Part shown: piece after piece, positions 1-8,009 of the stretch
Layout of the letters: every line of letters begins with the position of its first letter
Numbering within the stretch: position 1 is the stretch's first letter
IMG/VR virus record: IMGVR_UViG_3300042375_000943
Span: 1-22,587 of that record
Origin: a virus
DNA length: 22,587 bases
Direction: 5' to 3' (one strand)
Made by a program: the position numbers and the translations under genes
Notes under the pieces: generated by a model
Seen by the model: only the letters and a program-made list of their open reading frames with translations
What the model was told of the DNA's origin: nothing
Database searches by the model: none

Positions 1-73
1 ATCTTATTTGCAGGCCCTCGCATCCACTCCATACTCCGCGTCCCCCAAACGCCCGCGAAAAAAAGCCCCAACC

Positions 74-2197
74 ATGGCAGCCCCTTTCCTCAATCAGGAC
101 TTGCACATCCGCTGGTCCACCCTGACCCCCGAACACATCGAAGCCGACATCCGCGCCGCTCTTGAAAAAGCGCAGGCGAATCTGGATGCCGTCATCGATC
201 AAGATCGTGGCAAGCTGATGAACTTTGATTCCGTCGTGCTCGGTCTCGACGAATGCACCCGCGAACTGAACGAAGCCTGGGGCCTGGTCACCCATCTCGA
301 TTCCCTGTGCAACTCCCCCGCCCTGCGTGAGGCGCACAACAAGATGCTGTCTGAAGTCAGCTCCTTCTTCGCCAAGATCCCCCTCAACGAGCACCTCTGG
401 GACCTCTTTGTCACCTACAGCAAGACCGACGAGGCCAAGCAGCTCCCGCCCGTGCGCAAACGCGCCCTGCAGGAGGCCATGGAAGGCTTCATCGAGGCCG
501 GTGCCGATCTGCCGCCGGAAAAGAAGAAACGCATGGAGGAGATCGAAGCCGAGCTCTCCAAGCACACACAGAAGTACTCCGAGAACGTACTCGACTCCAC
601 GAACAAGTGGGAGCTTCTCATCGAAGATGTCGATCGTCTCAAGGGTCTGCCGCAGACCGCCATCGAAGCCGCCAGGGCGGATGCGCTGGCCAAAAACCTC
701 GGCACGCCGGAGAAGCCCGTCTATCGCTTCACCCTGAAGGCCCCCTCGATGATTCCGGTCATGGAATACCTCGAAGACGAAAGCATCCGCCGTCAGGTCT
801 GGGAAGGTTCCGGCAGCATTGGCCGCGGCGGCGATCACGACAACACCGAGCTCGTCTGGAAAATCCTGCGCCTGCGCCATGAGAAAGCGCAGATCATGGG
901 CAAGGCGAACTTCGCCGATCATGTACTGAACCATCGCATGGCCAAGAACGGCCAGAGCGCCCTCCGTTTCATCACCGACCTCTACGAACGCGTACACGAG
1001 GCCTTCCAGCGTGAAACCATCGAGCTGCAGGAATTCCGCGCCGACAACGCCCACCAGAAAGTCGATCTCTTCGAACCCTGGGAAGTCTCCTTCTGGAGCG
1101 AACGCCAGCGCAAATCAAAGTACGACTTTGATGAAGAAGAGCTGCGCCCCTTCTTCCCCATCGACAAGGTGCTCAACGGCATGTTCCAGCTGGCGGAAAA
1201 GGTCTTCGACCTGCGCATCACCAGCCGCGAGGTCGTTTGTGTCGAGCCCGGCAAGGAAGCCCCCGCCAATGTCAGCACCCAGCCCGGCAAGGCAGGCCCT
1301 GTGGAGGTCTGGCACCCCGAGGTGAAATTCTACGAAGTCCGCAATGAAAAAGGCGTGCACATCGGCTCCTTCTACGCCGACTGGCATCCGCGTGACTCCA
1401 AACGCGGCGGAGCCTGGATGAACTATCTCAGGATGGGTGTGCCACCCAGCGGCGAGCGCGACCGCCGCCTGCACCTCGGCCTCATCTGCGGCAACATGAC
1501 GCCGCCAGTGGATGGCAAGCCTGCGCTGCTCACGCATGACGAAGTCACCACCGTCTTCCATGAGTTCGGCCATCTGCTGCACCAGCTCTGCGGCAATGTT
1601 GAAATCCCCTCGCTCAACGGCGTCAGCGTTTACTGGGACTTCGTGGAGCTGCCCTCGCAGCTCATGGAAAACTTCTGCTGGGAGCGTGAGAGTCTTGACC
1701 TCTTCGCCCGCCATCATGAAACCGGCGAAACGATTCCCGCACGCCTATTCAAGAAGCTGCTGGCCGCCAAGAACTACCGCAGCGCCAGCGACATCATGCG
1801 CCAGCTCGCCTTCGGCAAGCTGGACCTCGAACTGCACATGCACCACGCCACCGATGAAGACGTGGACCTCGACAAGCTCGCGCGCTCCATTTTGAAAGGC
1901 TACATCATGCAGCTCAAAACCGAGCAGCCGACCATGGCCCGTCGTTTCGGCCATCTCTTCAGCAGCCCCGTCGGTTATGCCGCCGGTTACTACAGCTACA
2001 AGTGGGCCGAAGTGCTGGATGCCGATGCCTTCACCCGCTTCCAGCAGGAAGGCGTGCTTAATCCCACCGTGGGCCGCGAATTCCGTGACACGATCTTGAG
2101 CAAGGGCAACTCCGAAGACCCCGCCAAGCTCTTCCAAAAATTCATGGGCCGCGATCCCGATGCCATGGCGCTGCTCGTCCGCGCCGGTCTGGCGTAA
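74..2197 (+). CDS. prlC: M3 family oligopeptidase A-like zinc metallopeptidase
   Basis: Cytosolic zinc endopeptidase of the M3A (oligopeptidase A/thimet) family, which degrades short peptides; it is a host housekeeping gene and not part of the phage. The protein is 707 residues from ATG 74, close to the usual length of about 680. The active site is visible as HEFGH at residues 496-500 with the downstream glutamate E525 in VELPSQ, preceded by the family-typical KPALLTHDEV stretch. The reading frame continues upstream of ATG 74 to a TTG at position 8, but those 22 residues are basic and Ser/Pro-rich and look untranslated, so I chose ATG 74. No clear terminator follows the stop; the prophage end begins within about 10 nt. 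The symbol prlC (opdA) rests on family resemblance. Confidence 0.93.
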   Translation: MAAPFLNQDLHIRWSTLTPEHIEADIRAALEKAQANLDAVIDQDRGKLMNFDSVVLGLDECTRELNEAWGLVTHLDSLCNSPALREAHNKMLSEVSSFFAKIPLNEHLWDLFVTYSKTDEAKQLPPVRKRALQEAMEGFIEAGADLPPEKKKRMEEIEAELSKHTQKYSENVLDSTNKWELLIEDVDRLKGLPQTAIEAARADALAKNLGTPEKPVYRFTLKAPSMIPVMEYLEDESIRRQVWEGSGSIGRGGDHDNTELVWKILRLRHEKAQIMGKANFADHVLNHRMAKNGQSALRFITDLYERVHEAFQRETIELQEFRADNAHQKVDLFEPWEVSFWSERQRKSKYDFDEEELRPFFPIDKVLNGMFQLAEKVFDLRITSREVVCVEPGKEAPANVSTQPGKAGPVEVWHPEVKFYEVRNEKGVHIGSFYADWHPRDSKRGGAWMNYLRMGVPPSGERDRRLHLGLICGNMTPPVDGKPALLTHDEVTTVFHEFGHLLHQLCGNVEIPSLNGVSVYWDFVELPSQLMENFCWERESLDLFARHHETGETIPARLFKKLLAAKNYRSASDIMRQLAFGKLDLELHMHHATDEDVDLDKLARSILKGYIMQLKTEQPTMARRFGHLFSSPVGYAAGYYSYKWAEVLDADAFTRFQQEGVLNPTVGREFRDTILSKGNSEDPAKLFQKFMGRDPDAMALLVRAGLA

Positions 2198-2205
2198 AGT
2201 ACGTT

Positions 2206-2264
2206 GGGTGTGTTTGGCGAAAGTGATTCCTCAATCACACGAACGCTGCTTCGCCAAACCACCC
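2206..2264. repeat. Long imperfect inverted repeat after the peptidase gene
   Basis: Left arm 2206-2221 and right arm 2250-2264 are reverse complements over about 15 bp with a single-base bulge. A second, nested hairpin (GTGATT 2223-2228, AATCAC 2233-2238, loop CCTC) sits inside the loop. Neither side is followed by a T tract, so it is not a classical intrinsic terminator. The arms carry the core GTTTGGCGAA, related to the GTTTGCGCAAA direct repeats further in, so I read it as part of the phage-end protein-binding array. Confidence 0.6.
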
Positions 2265-2307
2265 GACTTCTGGGGGAGCGTCCGCAAACCGTATAGCCGC
2301 GACACCG

Positions 2308-2340
2308 AGTTTGCGCAAAAATGACAAAGGTTTGCGCAAA
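2308..2340. repeat. Two palindromic TTTGCGCAAA direct repeats
   Basis: The perfect palindrome TTTGCGCAAA occurs at 2310-2319 and again at 2331-2340. The spacing is exactly 21 bp, two helical turns, which puts both on the same DNA face. This is typical of binding sites for a dimeric or multimeric DNA-binding protein. Given the location, a phage transposase is the first candidate and a regulator the second. Confidence 0.7.
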
Positions 2341-2382
2341 TAGCCCGCTTTCAGCAGATCTGCTGCACTCGCCTTGCAGGGC

Positions 2383-2847
2383 TCATGCAGGCCATAACCC
2401 CTCCGGGCAGGGCTTTCCAGCCAGCCAGAGCAAGGGATGAGCGCACCGGCAGCGCACACTGTCGCAGCTCCCCCGGCCATCCCGGGCGCGCTCGTTCCAT
2501 AGATTGCAGCCCCGGCAGGCGTCCAGACGGGCGCGGAAGATCTCTTCGCTTACCACCGCCCCCTCAGCATTCAGAGCAGCCGTTTCAGGGCCATAGCCGC
2601 CTTCCAGCACGGCAATGGAGGGCTCTTGAACGGTGGCGGCCTTCCTGCGCTGCAAATGCGCCAAACGCGCTGCAAATGCAGGGCAAAGCAGCGCGGCGGC
2701 AGGGTCCAGCTCAGTGCGGTTTGGCTCGCAGATCAAGGCAATGCCGTCCCACGTCACTGTGGCAGCGGGAGCGATGAAGGCTCCCGGCTCCGGTTTCCAG
2801 ACGCGCAGCCACAGCCGCACCAGCTCGATGTCGGAGATCGCCGTCAT
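2383..2847 (-). CDS. Cys-rich protein at the end of the phage late operon (putative zinc-binding)
   Basis: A 154-residue protein of unknown function, the last phage gene before the prophage end. The N-terminal part is unremarkable. The C-terminal 45 residues carry six cysteines (C111, C114, C128, C133, C135, C147) in the arrangement CxxC-x13-C-x4-CxC-x11-CPxGxW. That looks like a small zinc-ribbon or treble-clef module; a similar C-terminal pattern recurs, to my knowledge, in small uncharacterised tail-module proteins. It overlaps the upstream gene by ATGA, so the two are probably translationally coupled and expressed with the tail genes. By position it might be compared with Mu Com, which is also a zinc protein at the right end, but I see no real sequence likeness. 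Confidence 0.72.
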   Translation of the reverse strand: MTAISDIELVRLWLRVWKPEPGAFIAPAATVTWDGIALICEPNRTELDPAAALLCPAFAARLAHLQRRKAATVQEPSIAVLEGGYGPETAALNAEGAVVSEEIFRARLDACRGCNLWNERARDGRGSCDSVRCRCAHPLLWLAGKPCPEGLWPA

Positions 2848-3335
2848 CCTACGATCTCCACATCAAAGGTGATGTCACAGGCGGGCGCGGTGGTCGCGCC
2901 GGTGCCGTCAAACGACAACACCAGCTCCATGCCGCAGATCACCTGGAAGGTCACATCGTCATCACCGGCAAGGCCCGCGCTATCACAGGCCACGCCGCCC
3001 GTCTCGCCAAACAGGCTGATAGCATCCTGAATGGACACGCCAGCGCCGTCGCGCAGCAGCAGTTGAGAGAAGGCAATAGGCCGTCCAATTGTCGCGCCGC
3101 TGGTGCCCGCCGCTGTCAGATGCACCCGCCCGCAGCCGTTGAATTTGAGGCTGCATGAAGCGTAGGCGTCGATCTCCGAGCCCGGATCTCCACCAGGGCA
3201 GTAGCGGCCCGGTGGGAAATGAACTTCCCAGGTGCCGTGCGAGGCTGAGGCCGCTGTCCAGGTGGATGTGGCCCCGCCACCCTGCACGATGTTCGGGGTC
3301 AACGTCGTCAGATCGATGCACTTCCCCAGCCTCAT
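2844..3335 (-). CDS. Hypothetical beta-rich tail-module protein
   Basis: A 163-residue protein of unknown function. It is rich in Gly, Thr, Ser and Ala with alternating hydrophobic positions, compatible with a beta-sandwich such as a small fibre tip or receptor-binding domain. It has six cysteines (for example in GRYCPGG and FNGCGR) spread over the length and no signal peptide or membrane segment. Its ATG overlaps the stop of the large hub/fibre gene as ATGA, and its own stop overlaps the next gene the same way, so the three genes form a tight translationally coupled set. An accessory tail-tip role is inferred from context only. Confidence 0.72.
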   Translation of the reverse strand: MRLGKCIDLTTLTPNIVQGGGATSTWTAASASHGTWEVHFPPGRYCPGGDPGSEIDAYASCSLKFNGCGRVHLTAAGTSGATIGRPIAFSQLLLRDGAGVSIQDAISLFGETGGVACDSAGLAGDDDVTFQVICGMELVLSFDGTGATTAPACDITFDVEIVG

Positions 3336-5902
3336 GCAGGAGTCACCGCCCCCCTCAGCACCTTCGTCGTGGTCGTGATCGGCTCCTCAGCATCATCCAC
3401 ATCACAACCATCAGTGTCTTGGAAACTGATCGCCTGCTCTGGCACCGGTGTGATGTCCACCGTGCCGCCGCTGCCGTTGTCCAGCTGCACCGAGCCAACG
3501 AACATCATCGCCTCGTTGCCGGAGTAAATATTCCTGAAGCCACCTTCAGCGCTCACCGACGAATAATTGCTGCCGCCATCATTCACACGCACTTCATTAG
3601 GCTTGATGGTCACATCATCCCCGGTGCCATTCTGCACGGTGGTTTGGCCCGCTTCGATGACTGTCATATCGCCGCCATCACTGATCACGATCTGCTCATC
3701 CGTCACTGAGTTCGTTTTCCCGCTGCCATTGTTATGAAGCAGCTGCAGCAGGTTGTAGGTTGAGGTTGCCGTGCCATCGCTGATCACCATCCCAGTCCCC
3801 GGCTTGATCTGCAAAGTAAGCCCGCTGTCAGTCATCACCAGCCCGTCAGTAGCCGAAAGCGTGATGCTAAATCCATCCTCTCCCGTGATGGTGAGGATGC
3901 CCGCCTTGAGCTGCGCCGTCTTCGTCTCCGTGAGCAGCTTGAGGCCATCGGCCACACTCAGCTCCGCCGTGTCAGTCTCGCCGCTCTTCAGGCTCTGCTT
4001 GTCAGGCGTGCTCGTGTTGCTCTTTTCGGAGGAAGTATTCTGCACCGTCTGCTTCCCGGGCGTCGTCACCACTTCGTCACCGCTGCCCGTGTCCTTGTTG
4101 CTGATCGTGGGTCCGGCCTCGGCCGTCATGTCAGTCAGGTGCACCGCCGTGGATGTCGTGATCTTGATCTTCTGCTCGCCATAGCTCACGCTGGATTTGA
4201 TCGCGCCCGGCCCCACCAAGTCATCGAGTTCATCAGGGTCGGGATCACTGGACGGCACCTCCCCCATCGCTTGCTGGTCCAGATCTGTGGCCACCACTGT
4301 GCGCAGTCGGCTCATGGGCAGCAGGCTGGCATATTCTTCGATGCCCAGATGTTCCGCCGCACCCGTCTGGATGGTCGTGGTGCCCGTGTCGATGTCTCGC
4401 GTCAATGAATGCACCTGCGTGTTCATGTCGACCCACTCAATCAGGCCACCTGTCACATTGATCACATCGCCTAGTGTTACGGGTTCATCACATTCACTCT
4501 TCACCAGTTTAAAGGTGCCATCATACTGCGGCACACTCCAGGAGGCTAGCAGCTGCGCCGCCAGTCCCGGGGTTATATAACTGCCCGTCATGATCTGCGG
4601 GATGACACCATTGATGCTGGTCGAAGCTTCGGAGATCACCTGCTCATACTCACCGCTCAGCTTGGTCACAGGCACCAGCAGCTTCACCGTGCGCCGCTCT
4701 TGGATTTCTGTGTTGGTGATCGGCGCTGCATCAGAGTTCTCCGCCTTGTTGGTTCGCACCGTGAGGTAGCCTGTCACCAGTGCCACTCGTGTATTGGCGC
4801 TGAGACGTGTTTTCGGCATGCCACCTTCCAGCCACTGCCGGTCACATCCACCCAGGTCATCTTTCCCGGCGTTCTCTGGCGCGTTCGGCGCAAACTCCAT
4901 CTGCGAGCCATCCCCCACCACGATGTCCGCAGCGGTCAGAGCCCCCGTGTCCCCGTATTTAAACCACCAGTCACGGGTCATCTCGATGGCTTCACTCACC
5001 ACCGTGTACTTGCGCGTCACAGCAGGTGTCACTGTCGGATTCGTCGCCGCAGCACCACGCGCATTGCCGCCGCAGTCGATCACCGCCTTGAGCAGCCGCG
5101 TGCCTGTTGTTTCCCCGGCTTGATCCGCGATGCGGAAGGACAGGCCCGCAGAATTCAGCCCCGCATAAGTGATCGCGATGCCGCGCACCACTAGGTCATC
5201 ACGCTTCATGAAGTCGCGCTCCACGATGACACCATTGTCAGCAAACGAATACGTGCGCGCCGTAGCCTCGCCGCGCTGCACAAAAGACAGCGTCGGAGGT
5301 GTCGTCGAGTAGTCCCATTGCTGGATCGCATCAGGTACCCACCCCAGCGCCTGGCGCAGCACGCTTTCAAACGTCGCATTGTTCATCCGCTGCGGGATGG
5401 GGTTCGCGGTAAAGCCACTGCCCAGCATCTCGCCCATCTGCATCACACCACCGCCAAAGTAGGCATTGCACGCCTCAATGATGACTGGAATCTCCGCAGA
5501 GATCGGACGCTTCAACCAGGCCTCCCCAGGGCTGATGCTCGCAAACAAAGCCACCATGGCCGAATCCTGCGCGCCGCCGCCCCCGGGCACCCACCACGGC
5601 TGCTCATACGTCCCCTGGCTCAGGTACCACCACGGATCTGCAAAGCGCAGCACGATGTTCTGGCTGAAGCCGTTGTCAGCTCGCTTGGGGCTCAGCGCCA
5701 CGCCTTTAAATTTCACCACGCCATCAAGCTTCAGCGTGATCACGTCCTCATACTCCCATGGCAGCTCCGCCAGCATGTTGCCCGGGATCTGCGCGCTAAA
5801 CATCCCCGCTGTCAGCGACTGCTCAGAGATCACACAATGAGTCATGCCCCACCCTCTTAGGGTGCGGGTTTCATCTTCAAAGGTGAGCGTCCATTCAGCC
5901 AT
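3332..5902 (-). CDS. Large tail hub / tail-tip protein with beta-rich C-terminal region
   Basis: An 856-residue structural protein. The first 120 or so residues (short beta strands, VKFKGVALSPKR near residues 63-74) resemble the opening domain of gp27/VgrG-type tail hub proteins, which form the ring at the tail tip. A middle region around residues 430-530 (VTLGDVINVTGG, then TRDIDTGTTTIQTG) is also typical of hub proteins. From roughly 570 onward the protein becomes a Ser/Thr/Gly/Asp-rich series of short beta segments, suggesting a fibre-like extension on the hub. It lies downstream of the tape measure and fibre-like genes and ends with an ATGA overlap. The hub assignment is by domain flavour and position, so it is moderately sure. 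Confidence 0.72.
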   Translation of the reverse strand: MAEWTLTFEDETRTLRGWGMTHCVISEQSLTAGMFSAQIPGNMLAELPWEYEDVITLKLDGVVKFKGVALSPKRADNGFSQNIVLRFADPWWYLSQGTYEQPWWVPGGGGAQDSAMVALFASISPGEAWLKRPISAEIPVIIEACNAYFGGGVMQMGEMLGSGFTANPIPQRMNNATFESVLRQALGWVPDAIQQWDYSTTPPTLSFVQRGEATARTYSFADNGVIVERDFMKRDDLVVRGIAITYAGLNSAGLSFRIADQAGETTGTRLLKAVIDCGGNARGAAATNPTVTPAVTRKYTVVSEAIEMTRDWWFKYGDTGALTAADIVVGDGSQMEFAPNAPENAGKDDLGGCDRQWLEGGMPKTRLSANTRVALVTGYLTVRTNKAENSDAAPITNTEIQERRTVKLLVPVTKLSGEYEQVISEASTSINGVIPQIMTGSYITPGLAAQLLASWSVPQYDGTFKLVKSECDEPVTLGDVINVTGGLIEWVDMNTQVHSLTRDIDTGTTTIQTGAAEHLGIEEYASLLPMSRLRTVVATDLDQQAMGEVPSSDPDPDELDDLVGPGAIKSSVSYGEQKIKITTSTAVHLTDMTAEAGPTISNKDTGSGDEVVTTPGKQTVQNTSSEKSNTSTPDKQSLKSGETDTAELSVADGLKLLTETKTAQLKAGILTITGEDGFSITLSATDGLVMTDSGLTLQIKPGTGMVISDGTATSTYNLLQLLHNNGSGKTNSVTDEQIVISDGGDMTVIEAGQTTVQNGTGDDVTIKPNEVRVNDGGSNYSSVSAEGGFRNIYSGNEAMMFVGSVQLDNGSGGTVDITPVPEQAISFQDTDGCDVDDAEEPITTTTKVLRGAVTPA

Positions 5903-5924
5903 TATGGTATCAATTCAGGAGACT

Positions 5925-7526
5925 TTAATTTTGCTCGCAAATCGCATAGACGGTCAGCGTGCCGCCATCAGTCACCGTGCCAATAAGCCGAGCAACCAGC
6001 GACCCATTCAAAAGACCGTTGATCCAGCGAACTTGATAAGCCCCCATCGGCATATTGCCTGTGGCACCAAGAATCTCACCAGCTGCAACGACGGTGCTAA
6101 ACTCGGCGCACAGCGGGTAGTATGAGCCGCCCTCTTTTAGACACACGTCAACGGTCATCCCGGAGAATGCGCCATCGCCCAATGCAAACACTCGCACTGG
6201 AAGGATTGTCTTGCCTGACACAGCCGGGATGATTTCGATCTCTGTCACCGCCCCGTATCCCTCGGCACCATCTGTGCCCGCTACGTATCCGCTGGTGGCT
6301 ATGTTGCTCATCGTCGTCGTGGCGTTCACGTAGAGCGCGCTGCCGGTGCCGAAAGTGTCAAATGTCACATTGAATTCGCTCCTCGCGATATTCGTCAGGT
6401 AGGCACTAAAAAATGATGTGAGCTGACTCTCGATTGCTAGAGCGTAGTCAAGGCTTCCAGAAAACGACGTGATGTCGATGAAGACGGAACCATCCATGGG
6501 ATCGGTGGTGTCAAACGTCATGATCAGGACGGTGCCGTTCACATCCACTGTGATCGTGCCGCTGCCGATGCTTGAGACCGTATTGATGGAGTAGCCGGTC
6601 ACAGCCGTGGGAGATCCATGCGGGGTCGTGTTCCCTTTCAATTGCCCGCTGCCGCGCACCAGCGCGCTGCCGCCTCCACCACCGCCAGCAGGCTCAGCCC
6701 ATGAGCCATCGGCGCGCAGAAAGTTAGTCGTGCCACCGCCGAGCTTGGGCAGCAGGCCATGCGCGGAGGTGGTGGCGTTGAGCGTGGTGACATCAGTGGG
6801 CGCGGCCAGCTCATCGAGCTTGATCGCATCCGCGCCGCCAGATTTGTGAGCGGCAGCGTGCGCCGATGGCGCAAACGTGCTCGGCTTGTTCGCAATGACG
6901 CTCCATTCAGGCGTGACATCCGCCGTCTCGATATAGCTGGCTTCAGTTGTCTTGCTGCCGCTGCCTTTGTAGATCCAGCGCCGTCCATCGGTCGTCGTCA
7001 CAATGGCACCGCTTGTGACGGTCGCCTGCTGCGGGCTGGTGAGATCAGCAATCGCACCGCTGCTCACCACCTGCACGCCGCTGTAAAGCAGAGGGATGCG
7101 TGCCACGTCGATGGTGCCCGTTGTCAGCGCCGCTGCGTTGAGGTTGGTCAATGCGCTGCCATTGAGCGCAGGCAGCGTGCTGGGGAAGCGCGCATCGGGG
7201 AGCGTGCCGCTGGTAAGATCCGCCGCGCTGTGATTGTGCGCCACGGCAGCGTACACCAGATCCGCCTTGGCCTTGATGGCCAGCCAGAGATTGGCCCATG
7301 TGATTTTCTTCGTCGCATTGCTCGCCGCGCTGTCGGAGAGCGGCAGCTCATCCGCGTCCACCAGCGTCGTCTTGGCAGTCGCCGCATGCGTCTGAGTTCC
7401 CAGCAATGAGCCGATCAATGAATTGAAAGCGGCGGCAGTCAGCTGCCGCACACCGCCTGCGATGTTCACAAACCAGTTCGTGGGTGTGGTGGTGGTCGTG
7501 GCCTGGTCTTGCAGTTTCTTGCTCAT
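5925..7526 (-). CDS. Tail fibre-like protein
   Basis: A 533-residue protein with tail-fibre character. The N-terminus has a DWFVNIAGG/RQLTAAAF-like attachment segment, followed by low-complexity repeats such as AHNHSAADLTSGTLPDARFP and NLNAAALTTGTIDVARIP that are common in fibre shafts. A long Gly run (around residues 285-293) acts as a hinge before a beta-rich C-terminal half. It probably trimerises and contributes to host binding. Unusually, it sits between the small post-tape-measure gene and the large hub gene instead of after the hub. No chaperone gene for fibre assembly is visible nearby. Confidence 0.75.
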   Translation of the reverse strand: MSKKLQDQATTTTTPTNWFVNIAGGVRQLTAAAFNSLIGSLLGTQTHAATAKTTLVDADELPLSDSAASNATKKITWANLWLAIKAKADLVYAAVAHNHSAADLTSGTLPDARFPSTLPALNGSALTNLNAAALTTGTIDVARIPLLYSGVQVVSSGAIADLTSPQQATVTSGAIVTTTDGRRWIYKGSGSKTTEASYIETADVTPEWSVIANKPSTFAPSAHAAAHKSGGADAIKLDELAAPTDVTTLNATTSAHGLLPKLGGGTTNFLRADGSWAEPAGGGGGGSALVRGSGQLKGNTTPHGSPTAVTGYSINTVSSIGSGTITVDVNGTVLIMTFDTTDPMDGSVFIDITSFSGSLDYALAIESQLTSFFSAYLTNIARSEFNVTFDTFGTGSALYVNATTTMSNIATSGYVAGTDGAEGYGAVTEIEIIPAVSGKTILPVRVFALGDGAFSGMTVDVCLKEGGSYYPLCAEFSTVVAAGEILGATGNMPMGAYQVRWINGLLNGSLVARLIGTVTDGGTLTVYAICEQN

Positions 7527-7538
7527 AAAAAAAGGGGT

Positions 7539-8009
7539 TCAGTAAGTGAATTCTTCGTCGTCTTCGCCATCCGTGAAAATCTCGCCATCGCTGTCCAGCA
7601 CCAGCTCCTCAGCGGTTGGGCGCACTGCGGTCAGAGAAAAAGTAAAGCGGTTGCTCACACCAGTGCGGTCAGTGGAGATGCGGTTGATCCATGCCTGCGC
7701 GTATGTGATGCGCACACCGGCATGGTATTCCTTGAGCACACCGCCCTTGGGGCATTGCGCTTGGATCAAGCGCGACTGCATCAGCGCATCTTCCAGGCTG
7801 GCACATGCCGGGAATGCCACGGCATAGCTCAAGGAGACGCTGCGCACGGCATGCTCAGGAAAGGCCGTGGGTGCATCATCGCGGCTCAGCGTCGCCACCT
7901 GCGTCTGCTGTTGCATGTCCACGCTCTCATCACCCAGCACTTGCAGCGTGCGGTCATCGCCGTTGGCGATCGCAAAGTCAGTGCCTCCATCATGCAGATC
8001 AATCGTCAT
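7539..8009 (-). CDS. Hypothetical distal tail protein
   Basis: A 156-residue protein of unknown family directly after the tape measure gene, with ATGA overlap (8006-8009), so translation is probably coupled. The position is that of distal tail (Dit) or Mu gp43-type proteins, which cap the tube and connect it to the hub. The sequence is beta-rich in its middle (for example VRITYAQAWINRIS) and ends in a strongly acidic tail, DGEDDEEFTY. No catalytic motif, membrane segment or signal peptide is seen. Distal tail function is a positional inference. Confidence 0.75.
   Translation of the reverse strand: MTIDLHDGGTDFAIANGDDRTLQVLGDESVDMQQQTQVATLSRDDAPTAFPEHAVRSVSLSYAVAFPACASLEDALMQSRLIQAQCPKGGVLKEYHAGVRITYAQAWINRISTDRTGVSNRFTFSLTAVRPTAEELVLDSDGEIFTDGEDDEEFTY

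Larger units (their letters stand above)
2206..2345. other. Candidate right end (attR) of the Mu-like prophage
   Basis: This gap lies between the host peptidase stop and the last phage gene. It contains five copies of a GTTTGsCG-type core: 2212-2221 forward, 2250-2260 inverted, 2283-2290 inverted half-site, 2308-2319 forward and 2329-2340 forward. Mu-type phages end in TG/CA and carry several transposase-binding sites at each end, and the outermost TG followed by TTTGGCG at 2211 fits such a terminus. The exact boundary cannot be fixed without the left end and its short target-site duplication. Confidence 0.42.

Noticed and set aside
2206-2264. Inverted repeat as a rho-independent terminator for the peptidase gene
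   Set aside because: A long stem is present, but neither side has a T tract, and the arms match the phage-end repeats better.
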